64,000 bases of DNA from Streptomyces diacarni (GTDB lineage Bacteria; Actinomycetota; Actinomycetes; Streptomycetales; Streptomycetaceae). The position numbers and the translations under genes were made by a program. Below, piece by piece: positions 7,575 through 15,568 of this stretch. Numbering within the stretch: position 1 is the stretch's first letter; each line of letters begins with the position of its first letter. Location of the stretch: assembly GCF_003323715.1 (NCBI RefSeq), contig NZ_QOIN01000046.1, forward strand, positions 372,001 through 436,000. The letters are read 5' to 3'. The notes beneath the pieces are model-generated. The model saw nothing but the letters and a program-made list of their open reading frames with translations, had not been told where the DNA came from and did not search any database.

Positions 7575-9466
7575 GCGTCGACCCCCATGCGGTCGAGGAG
7601 GGAGGTGAGGGCGGCGACGGCGTCACCGCCCGCGTGGACGAACTCGTCGACACCGGCGGCCCGGTACGCCTCGCGCCGCTGAGCGTCGGGTTTCCCCGCG
7701 AGGAGCACCCGCGCCGCACCCGCCTGCTTGAGCGCGGTGGCGACCTGCGCCGCCTCCTCGGCGTACAGCGTGTCGCTGGAGCACAGGCACGCCACCGTGG
7801 CGCCGCTGGCGGTGAACGCGTCGGCCACAGAGGCGGCGTCCACCGTCACCGGATCGTGTACCGGCTGGATGCCGCCCGCCTGGGCGAGGTTGGCGACGAA
7901 GGAGACGCGCGCCGTGTGCGCCGCGGCGGGGCCGAGCGCGGCCAAAAAGAGCTTCGGGCGCGCTCCGGTGGTCTCCAGGTGGTGATCCGAGCGGACGCGC
8001 AGCGCCTCGTACGCGTCGTCCCTGCGCACCCGCGGCAGTCCGCCGCCGGGAGGCTGCGGTGCGGGCTCGCGGGCGACGGGCCGCTCGTCCAGCAGCGGGA
8101 ACTCGCTGACGCCGGTGACCGGTTCGCGGCGCCGGGCCAGTGCGGTGGTGCGCAGCTCCCAGCTCTCGCGCAGCCGCTGCTCGACCAGTCCGTCGCGCAG
8201 CGCGGCGGCCATGCCCCCGGCGCCCTCGATCTCCTGGAAGTGCGCCCACGCGGTGTGCGCCAGCTCGTCGGTGAGCGTCTCCACGTACCAGGAGCCGCCC
8301 GCCGGGTCGATCACCCCGGCCAGGTGGGACTCCTCCAGCAGGATGGCGGAGGTGTTGCGGGCGATGCGCCGGGCGAAGGCGTCGGGCAGCCCCAGCGCGT
8401 CGTCGAACGGCAGTACGGTGACCGCGTCGGCGCCGCCGACTCCGGCGGCCAGCGTGGCAACCGTCGTGCGCAGCATGTTCACCCACGGGTCGCGGCGGGT
8501 CATCATCACCGGCGAAGTCACCGCGTGCTGCCGCTGCGCCCCGGCGGGCGCCGGTGCGCCGCAGGCCTGCGCCACGCGCGCCCACAGCCTGCGCGCGGCC
8601 CGCAGCGTGGCGATGGTGGTGAACTGGTCGGCGGTGGCCGCGTACCGGAACTCCAGCTGTTCGCACGCCTGTGCCACGCTCAGCCCCGCCCGCGTCATGT
8701 CGCGCAGGTAGGCCACCCCGGTGGCCAGCGCGCACGCCAGTTCCCGCGCGGGGGAGCCGCCGGCCTCGTGGTAGGGGAGCGTGTCCACCACGTACGTGCG
8801 CAGCCCGGGCGCGTCCCCGGCGCACCCCGCCGCCAGCTCGGCGGCCTCCCGGCGCAGCTCGGGCACCGTGTCGTGGGCGCCGGTACGGGCGGTGTGCCCC
8901 AGCGGGTCGGCGCCCAGCACGCTGCCGGGCGCGGGCTCGGCACCCTCGGTCAGCTGCCCGCGCAGCCGCAGCAGTTCGGTGGCCGCGGGCCCGAACGCGG
9001 CACCCGGTTCCAGCACGACGGGTGCCAGGTCGAGGTAGACACCCTCCAGGGCGCGCGCCAGCCCGGCGACGGGCAGCCCGGCGGCGCCCACGGTCAGCCA
9101 CAGTGAGGTGACCCCGCTCGCAAGGTCGTCGAGTACGGCATCGCGGGTGCCCTCGATGTCGGCGCGGGTGTGCCGCTGCCGTACGTCCCACCCCCGGGCC
9201 GTGTTCCCCTCGGCGCGGGCGCCGCGGGTGAAGGGGGCGAACCCCGGCAGCCCGGCGGGTCCTCCCGCGTCGCTGCGGGTGTAGAGGGGGTGCACCCTGA
9301 TGTCGTCGGCGAGCGTCGTGGTGAGGGCGGACTCGGGCGCGGCGTCGTCGAAGGCCGCCGCTCCCGTCTTGCGCAGAACCCCGGCGACGAGCTGCTGCCA
9401 CTGCTCGTGCGTCGCGTCCGGGAAGTCCTGAGCGAGGGAGAGCCCTTCTTCAGGCGGGACCGTCAT
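7571..9466 (-). CDS. mutA: Methylmalonyl-CoA mutase small (non-catalytic) subunit
   Basis: The 631-residue paralogue of MutB folds as the same barrel plus flavodoxin-like domain. It has lost the cobalamin ligand: the position of DxHxxG reads ALGPAAAHTARVSF. That loss is normal for the structural subunit. Barrel segments such as PAGGSWYVETLTDELA and IEGAGGMAAAL align with the catalytic partner. No strong Shine-Dalgarno sequence precedes the ATG at 9466, and a TAATCT box sits six bases before it, so the mRNA may be leaderless. First gene of the mutA-mutB-meaB operon. No epimerase gene is nearby. Confidence 0.94.
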   Translation of the reverse strand: MTVPPEEGLSLAQDFPDATHEQWQQLVAGVLRKTGAAAFDDAAPESALTTTLADDIRVHPLYTRSDAGGPAGLPGFAPFTRGARAEGNTARGWDVRQRHTRADIEGTRDAVLDDLASGVTSLWLTVGAAGLPVAGLARALEGVYLDLAPVVLEPGAAFGPAATELLRLRGQLTEGAEPAPGSVLGADPLGHTARTGAHDTVPELRREAAELAAGCAGDAPGLRTYVVDTLPYHEAGGSPARELACALATGVAYLRDMTRAGLSVAQACEQLEFRYAATADQFTTIATLRAARRLWARVAQACGAPAPAGAQRQHAVTSPVMMTRRDPWVNMLRTTVATLAAGVGGADAVTVLPFDDALGLPDAFARRIARNTSAILLEESHLAGVIDPAGGSWYVETLTDELAHTAWAHFQEIEGAGGMAAALRDGLVEQRLRESWELRTTALARRREPVTGVSEFPLLDERPVAREPAPQPPGGGLPRVRRDDAYEALRVRSDHHLETTGARPKLFLAALGPAAAHTARVSFVANLAQAGGIQPVHDPVTVDAASVADAFTASGATVACLCSSDTLYAEEAAQVATALKQAGAARVLLAGKPDAQRREAYRAAGVDEFVHAGGDAVAALTSLLDRMGVDA

Positions 9467-9472
9467 GGCCGC

Positions 9473-9497
9473 AGATTAGGTGAGCCAACTCGCGAGT
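9473..9497 (-). promoter_or_regulatory. Possible leaderless promoter and palindrome before mutA
   Basis: The minus strand carries TAATCT (complement of 9473-9478), a good -10 match, ending six bases before the mutA ATG; initiation would fall at or next to the A of the start codon. A ten-base palindrome ACTCGCGAGT (9488-9497) lies in the spacer region. The -35 is weak. The rest of 9467-9682 shows no gene, and no cobalamin riboswitch core is apparent. Confidence 0.35.
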
Positions 9498-9682
9498 AGC
9501 AGGGGGCACGGGTGTGACCTTGCACTCTCCCGTCCAACGGAGCACGCCCCCGGTCACCCCTGGGCGCGTCCCCGTTCGCACTGCTGGGCCCTTTGCAGCC
9601 GGTATCCGGCGCGCTGCGTGAGCGCGTGTGGGGCCGCTTCCGCAGTCGCCGCCCCGCCATGCGGCCCCCTCACCCCTGTCCG

Positions 9683-10405
9683 TCACCCCTGGCCGGAGGC
9701 CGCCAGGTGGCGGCCCGCGAGGTGGTCGGCCCTGCGGGTGGTCTCCGGCTGGCGGTAGGTGGGGGCCAGCCGGAGGGTGAGCGCGGTGGCGTGCTCCAGG
9801 CCGATGCCGCTGCCGACGGAGACGAAGACGGGTTTCACGCCGTCCTGGGTGCGCAGCGCGCGGCCCACCTCCTCGCCCTCGATGGTGAGCGGGGAGAAGG
9901 AGCCGCGCTCGCGGCCGGGTTGCGCGAAGTCGAAGAGGAAGGGCGTCTTGGCGACTCCGAAGCAGGGGAGGCCGGTCAGCACGCCCAGGTGGACGGCGAG
10001 TCCGGCGCGGCGCGGGTGCGCGATGCCGTAGCCGTCGCAGACGATGACGTCGGGGCGGTGGGCCAGGCCGTCCAGTGCCGCGGTCACCGACGGCAGCTCA
10101 CGGAAGGCCAACAGGCCCGGGACGTAGGGGAAGTCCGTGCGGCCCACGTGCACGGACTCCTCCACGACGTCGAGGCTGGTCGCGTCCAGGGTGACGGCGG
10201 CGGCCACCAGGCCGCCGCCGTCCGCGTAGGCCACGTCCACGCCCGCGACGGTGCGCACCTGGTCGGGCGCAGGACCTTCAGCCGTCAGGTCGGCGGCGTC
10301 GCGCAGCCGCTCCTGGAGGGCCACCGCTTCCGCCTCTGTAGTGGGCCAGGCCCGCGGCCCGCTGCGGTCTCGGCGGTCCGGGCGTTCCCCCGCTCGTATC
10401 CCCAT
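9683..10405 (-). CDS. nfi: Endonuclease V (deoxyinosine 3' endonuclease)
   Basis: The 240-residue protein matches EndoV, which nicks DNA (or RNA) at the second phosphodiester 3' to inosine after adenine deamination. Motifs: VAGVDVAY (residues 53-60, first metal-binding Asp), FPYVPGLLAFRELP with the wedge Pro-Tyr region and the acidic Glu, CDGYGIAHPRRAGLAVHLG with the second Asp, and GVAKTPF. Length fits the family. The N-terminal ~20 residues are charged and may not belong to the mature start; an internal start is possible. It reads leftward and alone, 216 bases from mutA. Confidence 0.93.
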   Translation of the reverse strand: MGIRAGERPDRRDRSGPRAWPTTEAEAVALQERLRDAADLTAEGPAPDQVRTVAGVDVAYADGGGLVAAAVTLDATSLDVVEESVHVGRTDFPYVPGLLAFRELPSVTAALDGLAHRPDVIVCDGYGIAHPRRAGLAVHLGVLTGLPCFGVAKTPFLFDFAQPGRERGSFSPLTIEGEEVGRALRTQDGVKPVFVSVGSGIGLEHATALTLRLAPTYRQPETTRRADHLAGRHLAASGQG

Positions 10406-10427
10406 GGGGCTGCTCCGTCTCTCCGTC

Positions 10428-10943
10428 TCACTCGGCGCACACGACGTCGTGCAACTCGATCGGGTGGGAGTCTAGGGCGACGTAGGCGGTGGAGGTGCTG
10501 GTGGTGCCGTCGGTCCAGTAGGCGGTGACGGTGGCCCAGCCGACACCGGCCGACTGTGCGACGGTCACCGGGCCGACCTCGATATTCCGCGGCGCGTTCT
10601 GGGCGCACAGGAGGACGTCGTGGTCGGGGTTCTGCCGCTGCTTCGCCTTGAGGAGGTCCGAGACCCACTTCTCGCGCTGCTGGTCGGTCGGCCCGTGTTC
10701 CCCGTAGAACCAGCCCAGGAAACGGCGGATTTCGGGGCCCGTGTGGCGGCCCTGTTCCTGGGGCGACGAGGCGGGCGGCGCGTAGATCTGAGGGGTGGGC
10801 TCGGAGGGCGCGTGGATCCGGGGCGTGGGTTCGGACGGGTCGGCCTGCGCGGCGGGCGCGGCGAGCGCGAGCGCGGCGGCCGTGGCGGCACAGGCCGCGA
10901 GGACGGTCCTGCGGATGCGGCGGCGGGGGGCGGTACGGGGCAT
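10428..10943 (-). CDS. Small secreted protein of unknown function
   Basis: I place the start at the ATG at 10943 behind AAAGAGGTG, because the preceding in-frame stretch lacks coding character and this start begins a signal peptide. Residues 1-34 have arginines, an alanine-rich core and APAAQA before the likely cleavage. A Pro-rich spacer with two PSEPTPxI units (about 36-60) follows. The ~105-residue domain has two cysteines (VLLCAQN and DVVCAE at the extreme C-terminus) that could form a disulfide, and an alternating pattern (VGWATVTAYWTDGTTSTSTAYV) of a small beta-sandwich or NTF2-like fold. I do not recognise the family. Confidence 0.7.
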   Translation of the reverse strand: MPRTAPRRRIRRTVLAACAATAAALALAAPAAQADPSEPTPRIHAPSEPTPQIYAPPASSPQEQGRHTGPEIRRFLGWFYGEHGPTDQQREKWVSDLLKAKQRQNPDHDVLLCAQNAPRNIEVGPVTVAQSAGVGWATVTAYWTDGTTSTSTAYVALDSHPIELHDVVCAE

Positions 10944-11169
10944 CGAACACCTCTTTGCCCGGGCATGACCCGGATCGGGAATGTCGGCGGTATCGTCCGC
11001 CTTTCCGGCGCGCGGAGGAACGACAGTGCCGCGATGCGCCCCCATGAATCCCTCGTCCGGGTGTCACCGCGCTCCCGGAACACCGCACCGCCGTATCCCG
11101 TAGCGTTCGCCCTCCCGCAAGCCCGAGGGAGGGCGGAAGGGCGAGAGACCGGGAGGGGGAGGACGGGAC

Positions 11170-11967
11170 ATGGAAGCCGACGGCACACGGCGCGGCACCC
11201 TGCGGTCCGTGGACCTGGCACGGGCGGTGGGGATCTCGACGCAGCAGGTGCGCAACTACGAGGAGGCCGGCGTCCTCCCACCGGCGACCCGCACCCCCGC
11301 CGGCTACCGCGCCTTCACCGAGCGCCACCGCGCCGCGCTGCTCACCTTCCGCGCCCTGGCCGGCGGCTACGGCGTCGTTCGGGCCCGGCACGTCATGGTC
11401 GCCGTCCACGCGGGTGAGGTGCCCGAGGCGCTCGCTCTCGTCGACGCGGGACACGCCGAACTGCACGAGCAGCGGCTCTCCCTCCGGGCGGCGGGTGAGG
11501 CCCTTGCCGAGGTCGTGCGGCAGAGCCCCGGCGGCGAGGCGCCAACGCCGCCGCGAGCCGCGTCCTCGGCGTACGCCTCGCTGCGCGTCGGCGAACTCGC
11601 GCACCAGTTGGGCGTCCGTCCCTCCACGCTGCGCGTGTGGGAGTCCGCCGGGCTGCTGCGGCCGCACCGCGATCCGGCCACCGGCTACCGGCTGTTCGGA
11701 CCGGCGGAGGCGCGTGAGGCCCGCCTCGTCGCCCTGCTGAGGCAGAGCCGCTATCCGCTGCCGCAGGTCCGCCCCGTGCTCGACGGTCTGCGCGAGGCCG
11801 GCAGCACCGAGGAGCTGCGGGCCGCCCTCGACCGCCGCGCGGGGGACCTCACGGCTCGTACGACGGCGATGCTGGAGGGCGCGGGCTTGCTGCACGCCTA
11901 TCTGCGGGACCACGGACCGCGCACGGAGCCTTCGGGGACCGGGCCGGACGGGGAACGCGAAACCTGA
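11170..11967 (+). CDS. Regulator with two MerR-type DNA-binding domains
   Basis: The 265-residue protein has a MerR winged HTH twice. The N-terminal copy reads VDLARAVGISTQQVRNYEEAG then TPAGYRAFTERHRAAL (residues ~14-60). The second reads LRVGELAHQLGVRPSTLRVWE then PATGYRLFGPAEAREARL (residues ~137-185) and is followed by a short helical tail. A typical MerR protein has one HTH plus a dimerisation helix and effector domain; here the second HTH replaces the effector part. The tandem arrangement resembles the TioE-type actinobacterial regulators. The stop is 13 bases from the next GTG, so it is probably cotranscribed with the nucleotidyltransferase gene. Confidence 0.85.
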   Translation: MEADGTRRGTLRSVDLARAVGISTQQVRNYEEAGVLPPATRTPAGYRAFTERHRAALLTFRALAGGYGVVRARHVMVAVHAGEVPEALALVDAGHAELHEQRLSLRAAGEALAEVVRQSPGGEAPTPPRAASSAYASLRVGELAHQLGVRPSTLRVWESAGLLRPHRDPATGYRLFGPAEAREARLVALLRQSRYPLPQVRPVLDGLREAGSTEELRAALDRRAGDLTARTTAMLEGAGLLHAYLRDHGPRTEPSGTGPDGERET

Positions 11968-11980
11968 GACGATCGCACGC

Positions 11981-14182
11981 GTGTCCGACACCCCCGCCGC
12001 GTCCGCCCACACGCCCGCAGCAGCGGTCGCCCCGCCCGCCTTCGCGGGCGAGTTCGAGATCCATCTGACCGTCGACGCCGCCTGCCCAGGCGTGGCGTCC
12101 GGGGCGCTGGCCGCCTACGCGGCGCAGCGGGCGTGGAAGTACGCCCGCATCGTCCTCGACCGCGGGCGCGCCCCGGACCAGCCCATGGTCACGCTCGCGG
12201 CCGACGGCGGTCTCGACGCGGTCCGCGAGAGGGCGCGCGCGGCGGCGCGGGAGTTGGCCGACGCGGGCGCTCCCGTGGTCCGGGTGAAGATCGAGGCGGC
12301 ACCGTGGGCCTCCGGAGTGCCGCGCACGGACGACGAGGGAGCGGCACTCGGCCGGGCGTACTACTTCGAGCACCACGTCAAGCTGCTGCTGCCGCCGGAA
12401 GCCCACTCCGGTACCGGCGACTCCGGTACCGGCGACTCCTCCGCCGACAGCGAGAGCGCCCGGCTGGCCCGGCTGGTCGTACGGCACGACGCGCACCTCT
12501 CCCGCAACGCGCGCCGGACCCGTGCGGACGGGCGACGGGAGTACTTCGTCACCCAGCGCTGCCGCGAGGTCGGCGACGAGACGGCAGGACGCCGGCTGAA
12601 CGATCTGCTGGCGAGCCTCTCCTCGCTCCGGCACCCGATCCTCGCCACCGAACGGGAGTTCGTCGTGCACGACAGCGCGGAAGCCCTGGACGAGGGCTGG
12701 ATAGCGGAAGAGGGAGCGGCGGTCACCAGGCCGCGCGCGTACGCGGCGACGGGCTGGCGGAAGTTCGGCCCCGGGCCGTGGGCGGCGCAGGAGACGGTGC
12801 CGCAGCGGGAACTGGACGAGGAGACGCGGGCCGCGCTCGAACTCCCGCGCACACTACGGCCCGTCCTCGGCGGGGAGCACGTGGTGCAGCGCCCGGTGTT
12901 CGACCCCTCGGCGGCGCACCACGCCAAGGCGATGCGACTGGGGGACCCGGAGTTCGCCGAAGCGGAGCGGGGGGAGCGCTGGTACGCGGCGCGGCGGAGG
13001 GCGCTGGACCTGGCGCTGGCCGCCGTCGCCTCCTCCGGGTGGGCGGAGCACCTGGTGCTGCGCGGCAGTGTGCTGCTGCGCGCCTGGTACGCAGAGGCGG
13101 CCCGCGACCCCGGTGACCTCGACTTCGTCGTGGAGCCATCGGACTGGCAGGTGACCGACGAGCGCACCGAGCGCATGCTCGACCAACTCGCCCACGCCGC
13201 CGAGGCGGCCTCCCACGCCGCGGAGGCCACCTCCCCCGCGGCGGCCCCCCATGCGGCGGCCGCACCCGCGGCGTGCGGTGCCGTCAGGCTGGACGCGGAC
13301 CATGCCGCCCGTGACGAGATCTGGACCTACGACCGGGTGCCGGGCCGCCGTCTCGTCATCCCGTGGACCGCCGAGGGGCTGCCCGGCGGCACCGTCCAGC
13401 TCGACTTCGTCTTCAACGAGCCCCTTCCTGCCCCCGCCGTCCGCACGCGGATTCCGTGCCCGGCGGGCGCGGCGGGGGAGCCGTTGACCGTCCGCGCTGC
13501 GTCCCGCGGACTGTCACTCGCCTGGAAGCTGCTCTGGCTGGTCAGCGACGCCTACCCGGAGGGCAAGGATCTCTACGACGCGATACTGCTCGCCGAGGAC
13601 CCGTCCGTCGCGCTTCCCTTCGAGACTTTCCGCGCGGTCTTCCGGGACGTCGAGTACGGACTGTACGACCGCAATCCGGTTCTCCTGGGCGACCTCGCCT
13701 ACGCGGCGCAGTGCGTGGAGTGGTTCGAGTTCGCCAAGGAGCACCCGCACCTCGCGGGACCGCCCGACTTCGCGCACGACGCGCCCCCCGCCGACTGGGT
13801 GGACCGGCTCACCACCGCGCTGGCCCCCACGTTCGCTGCCGACGACGGCAGCGGTGCGCCCGCCTCCCACTACCAGCTGTCCGCCCGCTGGCTCGCCCCG
13901 CTCGTCGCGCAGTGCCGTACCGCCTTCGCGGACGGCGGCCTCACAGCGGTACTGGAGCGGCTGTTCGCCACCCATGTGCCGCCGCGCTCCGCGCTCGTGG
14001 TGGTGCGGGAAGTCCTGGGGAGCACCCGGCACACCGTGGACGGGGTGCTCCCGCTGGTGGCCGCTTTCAGGCCGCCGCCCGACCCCGACCGTCCGTGGCG
14101 CCGTGACGGCTGGGACGAGGAGCGGCTGCGGGAGGCAGCGGACGCGCTGCGGGAGCGGACGCAGCCACCGAGCGGGAGCTGA
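11981..14182 (+). CDS. AbiEii/AbiGii-type nucleotidyltransferase with novel N-terminal domain
   Basis: The 733-residue protein has a nucleotidyltransferase core at about residues 355-560. The signature RGSVLLRAW...RDPGDLDFVV (residues ~360-386) matches the GG/GS...R...DxDF pattern of AbiEii-like polymerase-beta-fold enzymes; GGTVQLDFVF supplies a third acidic strand. An Ala/His-rich low-complexity insert lies at ~403-430. The first ~235 residues resemble no family I know but look internally duplicated: FEIHLTV...VRVKIEAAP and FEHHVKLLL...EREFVVHDS, each with a long helix between strands. There is no AbiEi antitoxin gene beside it; the upstream partner is a tandem-MerR regulator. A role in small-molecule or RNA nucleotidylation, or abortive defence, is possible but not shown. 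The GTG start at 11981 has only a weak RBS. Confidence 0.75.
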   Translation: MSDTPAASAHTPAAAVAPPAFAGEFEIHLTVDAACPGVASGALAAYAAQRAWKYARIVLDRGRAPDQPMVTLAADGGLDAVRERARAAARELADAGAPVVRVKIEAAPWASGVPRTDDEGAALGRAYYFEHHVKLLLPPEAHSGTGDSGTGDSSADSESARLARLVVRHDAHLSRNARRTRADGRREYFVTQRCREVGDETAGRRLNDLLASLSSLRHPILATEREFVVHDSAEALDEGWIAEEGAAVTRPRAYAATGWRKFGPGPWAAQETVPQRELDEETRAALELPRTLRPVLGGEHVVQRPVFDPSAAHHAKAMRLGDPEFAEAERGERWYAARRRALDLALAAVASSGWAEHLVLRGSVLLRAWYAEAARDPGDLDFVVEPSDWQVTDERTERMLDQLAHAAEAASHAAEATSPAAAPHAAAAPAACGAVRLDADHAARDEIWTYDRVPGRRLVIPWTAEGLPGGTVQLDFVFNEPLPAPAVRTRIPCPAGAAGEPLTVRAASRGLSLAWKLLWLVSDAYPEGKDLYDAILLAEDPSVALPFETFRAVFRDVEYGLYDRNPVLLGDLAYAAQCVEWFEFAKEHPHLAGPPDFAHDAPPADWVDRLTTALAPTFAADDGSGAPASHYQLSARWLAPLVAQCRTAFADGGLTAVLERLFATHVPPRSALVVVREVLGSTRHTVDGVLPLVAAFRPPPDPDRPWRRDGWDEERLREAADALRERTQPPSGS

Positions 14183-14289
14183 GTCGTACGGAGCGGAGCC
14201 GCGAGGCCCCCTCACCCGAACGTGGCACCATGCGGCGGCACGCCAGGCTTCCTGACCCCTGACCAGCTCGCCGCCCGCACGTTCCGTGC

Positions 14290-14403
14290 TCCGACTTCGA
14301 GCTGGTCACCTACGGGCCTCTCAAGTGGGACCTGGCCGCCCTCGGCACCTCGCGGGCCGCGCCGTTCGCCGGTGGCCTGAGCGAGCTGTCAGCCGGCGGC
14401 TGA
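14290..14403 (+). pseudogene. Fragment of an aminoglycoside-phosphotransferase-like gene
   Basis: One frame reads SDFELVTYGPLKWDLAALG before a stop at 14401-14403. This matches the DFE..GP..WDLA catalytic-loop end of APH/choline-kinase-fold phosphotransferases, where the Asp binds magnesium. Nothing upstream continues the frame as a kinase and the 3' end runs into the convergent MarR gene, so this looks like a remnant about 35 codons long. The short length keeps the call tentative. Confidence 0.45.
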
Positions 14404-14871
14404 CGCCGACGGGCCGCCGGCTGCGGGCGGTGGCCCTCCGGCCGTGGGCGGCGGCCCCCACGGGGCCTCCAGCGCCGCCCGCAGCGCGGCGACGGCCTGC
14501 GTGCCGATCCGCTCCGCGAGGCGCGCCTCCAGCTCGTTCAGGATCCGCTCCGCCTGCCCGTGGATCCGCTCGCCCTCCCCGGTACGCCGGATGAGCCGCT
14601 GCCGCGCGGACGCCGGGTCCGGGGCCCGCTCCAGCAGACCGGCGGCAACCAGCCCGTGCACGGCCTGGTGCGCCGTCTGCCGGGTGACGCCCATCCGCCG
14701 GGCCAACGCGGCGACGGTGGTGCCCTCCTCGTCCAGCGCCGCGAACAACTGCGTCTGGGTCGGCGACACCGGCTCGGCACCCGCCTCCGCCAACGCCGCC
14801 AGCAGCGCCTCGTCGAACCAGCGTCTCGCCTCGCCGAGCAGCTGGGGCAGATTGCGGCGGCTGTCGTGCAT
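14389..14871 (-). CDS. MarR-family transcriptional regulator
   Basis: The 160-residue protein has the MarR winged HTH: QTQLFAALDEEGTTVAALARRMGVTRQTAHQAVHGLVAAGLLERAPD is read across residues ~38-85, followed by the wing RQRLIRRTGEGE and a dimerisation helix. The last ~20 residues are Pro/Gly/Ala repeats (GGPPPAAGGP). MarR proteins are dimeric repressors released by small phenolics or drugs. There is no adjacent efflux pump, so the target is unknown; the phosphotransferase remnant beside it may be the trace of a lost partner. ATG at 14871. Confidence 0.85.
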   Translation of the reverse strand: MHDSRRNLPQLLGEARRWFDEALLAALAEAGAEPVSPTQTQLFAALDEEGTTVAALARRMGVTRQTAHQAVHGLVAAGLLERAPDPASARQRLIRRTGEGERIHGQAERILNELEARLAERIGTQAVAALRAALEAPWGPPPTAGGPPPAAGGPSASAAG

Positions 14872-14946
14872 GGGTACCTCGCGGTGCGGTCCGGCGGGGG
14901 CGGTCGCCCCCGCCGGGCAGGTTACCGATCGTGCCGAGATGGGGTG

Positions 14947-15441
14947 TCACCTCCAGAAGAACATCCGCCCGGCCCCCGGCGGGCACCCGCAGTGCGCCCA
15001 CACCGTCTTGCCGGGGGCGACGGGCGTACGGGGGCGTACGCCCCAGTCCTTGGCCAGTGCGGAGACCAGCACGAGACCGCGTCCCGACTCCGCGTCCGAG
15101 CGCGGCGGCACCGGCGTGGCTGTCGGCAGCGCCTCGCCCCTCGTGTCGGTCACCTCGATGAGGAGCGTGCCCGGCTGGGGCAGGTCCAGGGCGAGTTCGA
15201 AGTCCCTTCCGGGCACGCGGCCGTGCACCACCGCGTTCGCGGCCAGCTCCGCGAGGACGGCTGCCGCCTCCTCGGACGCTCTGCTGCCGTACGGCACGCC
15301 CCAGCTGTCCCACTCGTGCAGGGCGAGCAATCGCGCCAGACGGGCGCCGCGCGGGGTGGCGGAGAACCGCTGGACGAACATACGCTCGGTAGCGGGTGCG
15401 GATACGGGAGTTGATGAGCGACGCTGCTGCATGCGCGCCAC
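14947..15441 (-). CDS. RsbW-like ATP-binding regulator (HATPase_c)
   Basis: The 164-residue protein contains a single GHKL ATPase domain. The N-box ELAANAVVHGR (about residues 66-76) and a G1-like segment EVTDTRGEALP are followed by the SGRGLVLVSALAKDWGVRP loop. Streptomycetes encode many such anti-sigma/serine-kinase-like proteins. It is divergent from a WhiJ-type XRE gene with a DUF397 gene behind it, the same trio seen around whiJ in S. coelicolor, where such sets tune development. Start codon choice among ATG 15441 and 15432 is open. Confidence 0.85.
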   Translation of the reverse strand: MARMQQRRSSTPVSAPATERMFVQRFSATPRGARLARLLALHEWDSWGVPYGSRASEEAAAVLAELAANAVVHGRVPGRDFELALDLPQPGTLLIEVTDTRGEALPTATPVPPRSDAESGRGLVLVSALAKDWGVRPRTPVAPGKTVWAHCGCPPGAGRMFFWR

Positions 15442-15477
15442 GGTCGCGGCTCCGCCGCCTCCTGAACCAGGTCAGCA

Positions 15478-15504
15478 ACCCCTACGCTGCGCGAGCGTAG
15501 GGGT
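15478..15504. promoter_or_regulatory. Perfect inverted repeat between the HATPase and WhiJ-like genes
   Basis: Arms ACCCCTACGCT and AGCGTAGGGGT (11 bases each) flank GCGCG. The site lies in the divergent promoter region, 37 bases from the HATPase start and 64 from the WhiJ-like start, without a following T-tract, so an operator is likelier than a terminator. The neighbouring XRE protein is the obvious candidate ligand. Confidence 0.6.
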
Positions 15505-15568
15505 ACGGAGTGTGGACAGAGCGCTCCGAGAGCCGTAACCCTGGGTCAGTTCAGGGAGGTGGCGTGAA

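Noticed and set aside
5211..7682. An 823-codon open frame antisense to mutB
   Set aside because: mutB is certain from its motifs; the antisense product is low-complexity.
9467..9682. Cobalamin riboswitch upstream of the B12-dependent mutase operon
   Set aside because: No B12-box-like sequence is visible and a leaderless promoter fits better.
11981..14182. Calling a complete AbiE toxin-antitoxin system
   Set aside because: No AbiEi-like antitoxin is encoded on either side; the partner is a MerR-type regulator, so only the NTase assignment is supported.
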